This document shows, piece after piece, positions 63,903-64,000 of a stretch of DNA of 64,000 bases. Each line of letters begins with the position of its first letter. Position 1 is the stretch's first letter. Source of the DNA: Pseudomonas fluorescens Q2-87 (GTDB lineage Bacteria; Pseudomonadota; Gammaproteobacteria; Pseudomonadales; Pseudomonadaceae); NCBI RefSeq assembly GCF_000281895.1, contig NZ_CM001558.1:4406556-4470555 (forward strand). Reading direction: 5' to 3'. The notes under the pieces were generated by a model. That model made no database searches and had not been told where the DNA came from. It was given only the letters and a program-made list of their open reading frames with translations. Both the position numbers and the translations under genes were made by a program.

Positions 63903-64000
63903 GCGTTACTCATTAGTCGGCTGAACTGCCGCGCGCCTGCGATGCTCAAACAAAACAGCTACACCTTCGCAACCATGCCCTCGCAAGGACTCGCTCATGT

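Noticed and set aside
63940..64000. Start of a further plus-strand gene at the right edge (ATG near 63941 or 63997)
   Set aside because: Too few codons remain to judge; AAGGA before 63997 is suggestive but not enough.
1..64000. tRNA, rRNA, CRISPR arrays, insertion sequences and prophage
   Set aside because: I looked for transposase-like proteins, phage proteins, clustered spaced repeats and stable RNA genes and saw none. All dispersed repeats are REP-type palindromes or repeats inside coding sequences.

Overview
The window comes from the chromosome of a Pseudomonas, most likely of the P. fluorescens group. The evidence is a uniformly GC-rich sequence, a flgFGHIJKL operon, a phhR/phhABC phenylalanine catabolic locus, a gbuR/gbuA guanidinobutyrase locus with the same neighbours as in P. 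aeruginosa, a LapA/MapA-type adhesin with its own secretion genes, and thirteen REP-type inverted repeats in intergenic gaps. I see no rRNA, tRNA, CRISPR array, prophage or insertion sequence.

Layout. (1) 1-7442, minus strand: a type I secretion ABC ATPase, a HlyD-type adaptor and a large RTX protein whose C-terminus lies outside the window. (2) 7655-16024, minus strand: flgL, flgK, flgJ, flgI, flgH, flgG and flgF, with a sigma-54 promoter before flgF and a terminator after flgL. (3) 16331-20739: phhR facing phhA-phhB-phhC, with a PhhR/TyrR-like box between them. (4) 20939-33453: housekeeping and small accessory genes: nitroreductase, TrkH, two AraC regulators, an Mpo1-like membrane protein next to an HD-domain protein, an LpxH-like phosphoesterase, an EamA exporter, a SelW-like Rdx protein, a PlpD-type patatin autotransporter, a FimV-like protein and a MarR regulator. 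(5) 33561-37099: recQ, a YecA-family gene and a YbaN-family gene. (6) 37229-50631: a 2616-residue adhesin on the minus strand, facing tolC-, ABC- and HlyD-type genes on the plus strand. (7) 50778-57108: a DTW-domain gene, gbuR, gbuA, a small SnoaL-like gene and two transporters. (8) 57345-63902: a 42-residue ORF with a hairpin and a possible Anr box, a LysR/MFS divergent pair, an NCS1 permease, a CvfB-like S1 protein, a small unknown gene and a TorF-type porin.

The main theme is surface behaviour. Two separate type I secretion systems with large repeat-rich RTX substrates lie near half of the flagellar structural genes. The second is a LapA/MapA-style system: its adhesin has a TAAG motif in the N-terminal retention region, where the periplasmic protease LapG would cut. 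Neither lapD nor lapG is in the window. Metabolic loci handle phenylalanine to tyrosine conversion and guanidinobutyrate use.

The most interesting item may be the smallest: the 42-residue ORF at 57345-57473. It has a strong ribosome binding site, a hairpin with a T-rich tail and an upstream FNR/Anr-like site. It resembles the P. aeruginosa PA1414 locus, which is linked to the low-oxygen small RNA SicX.
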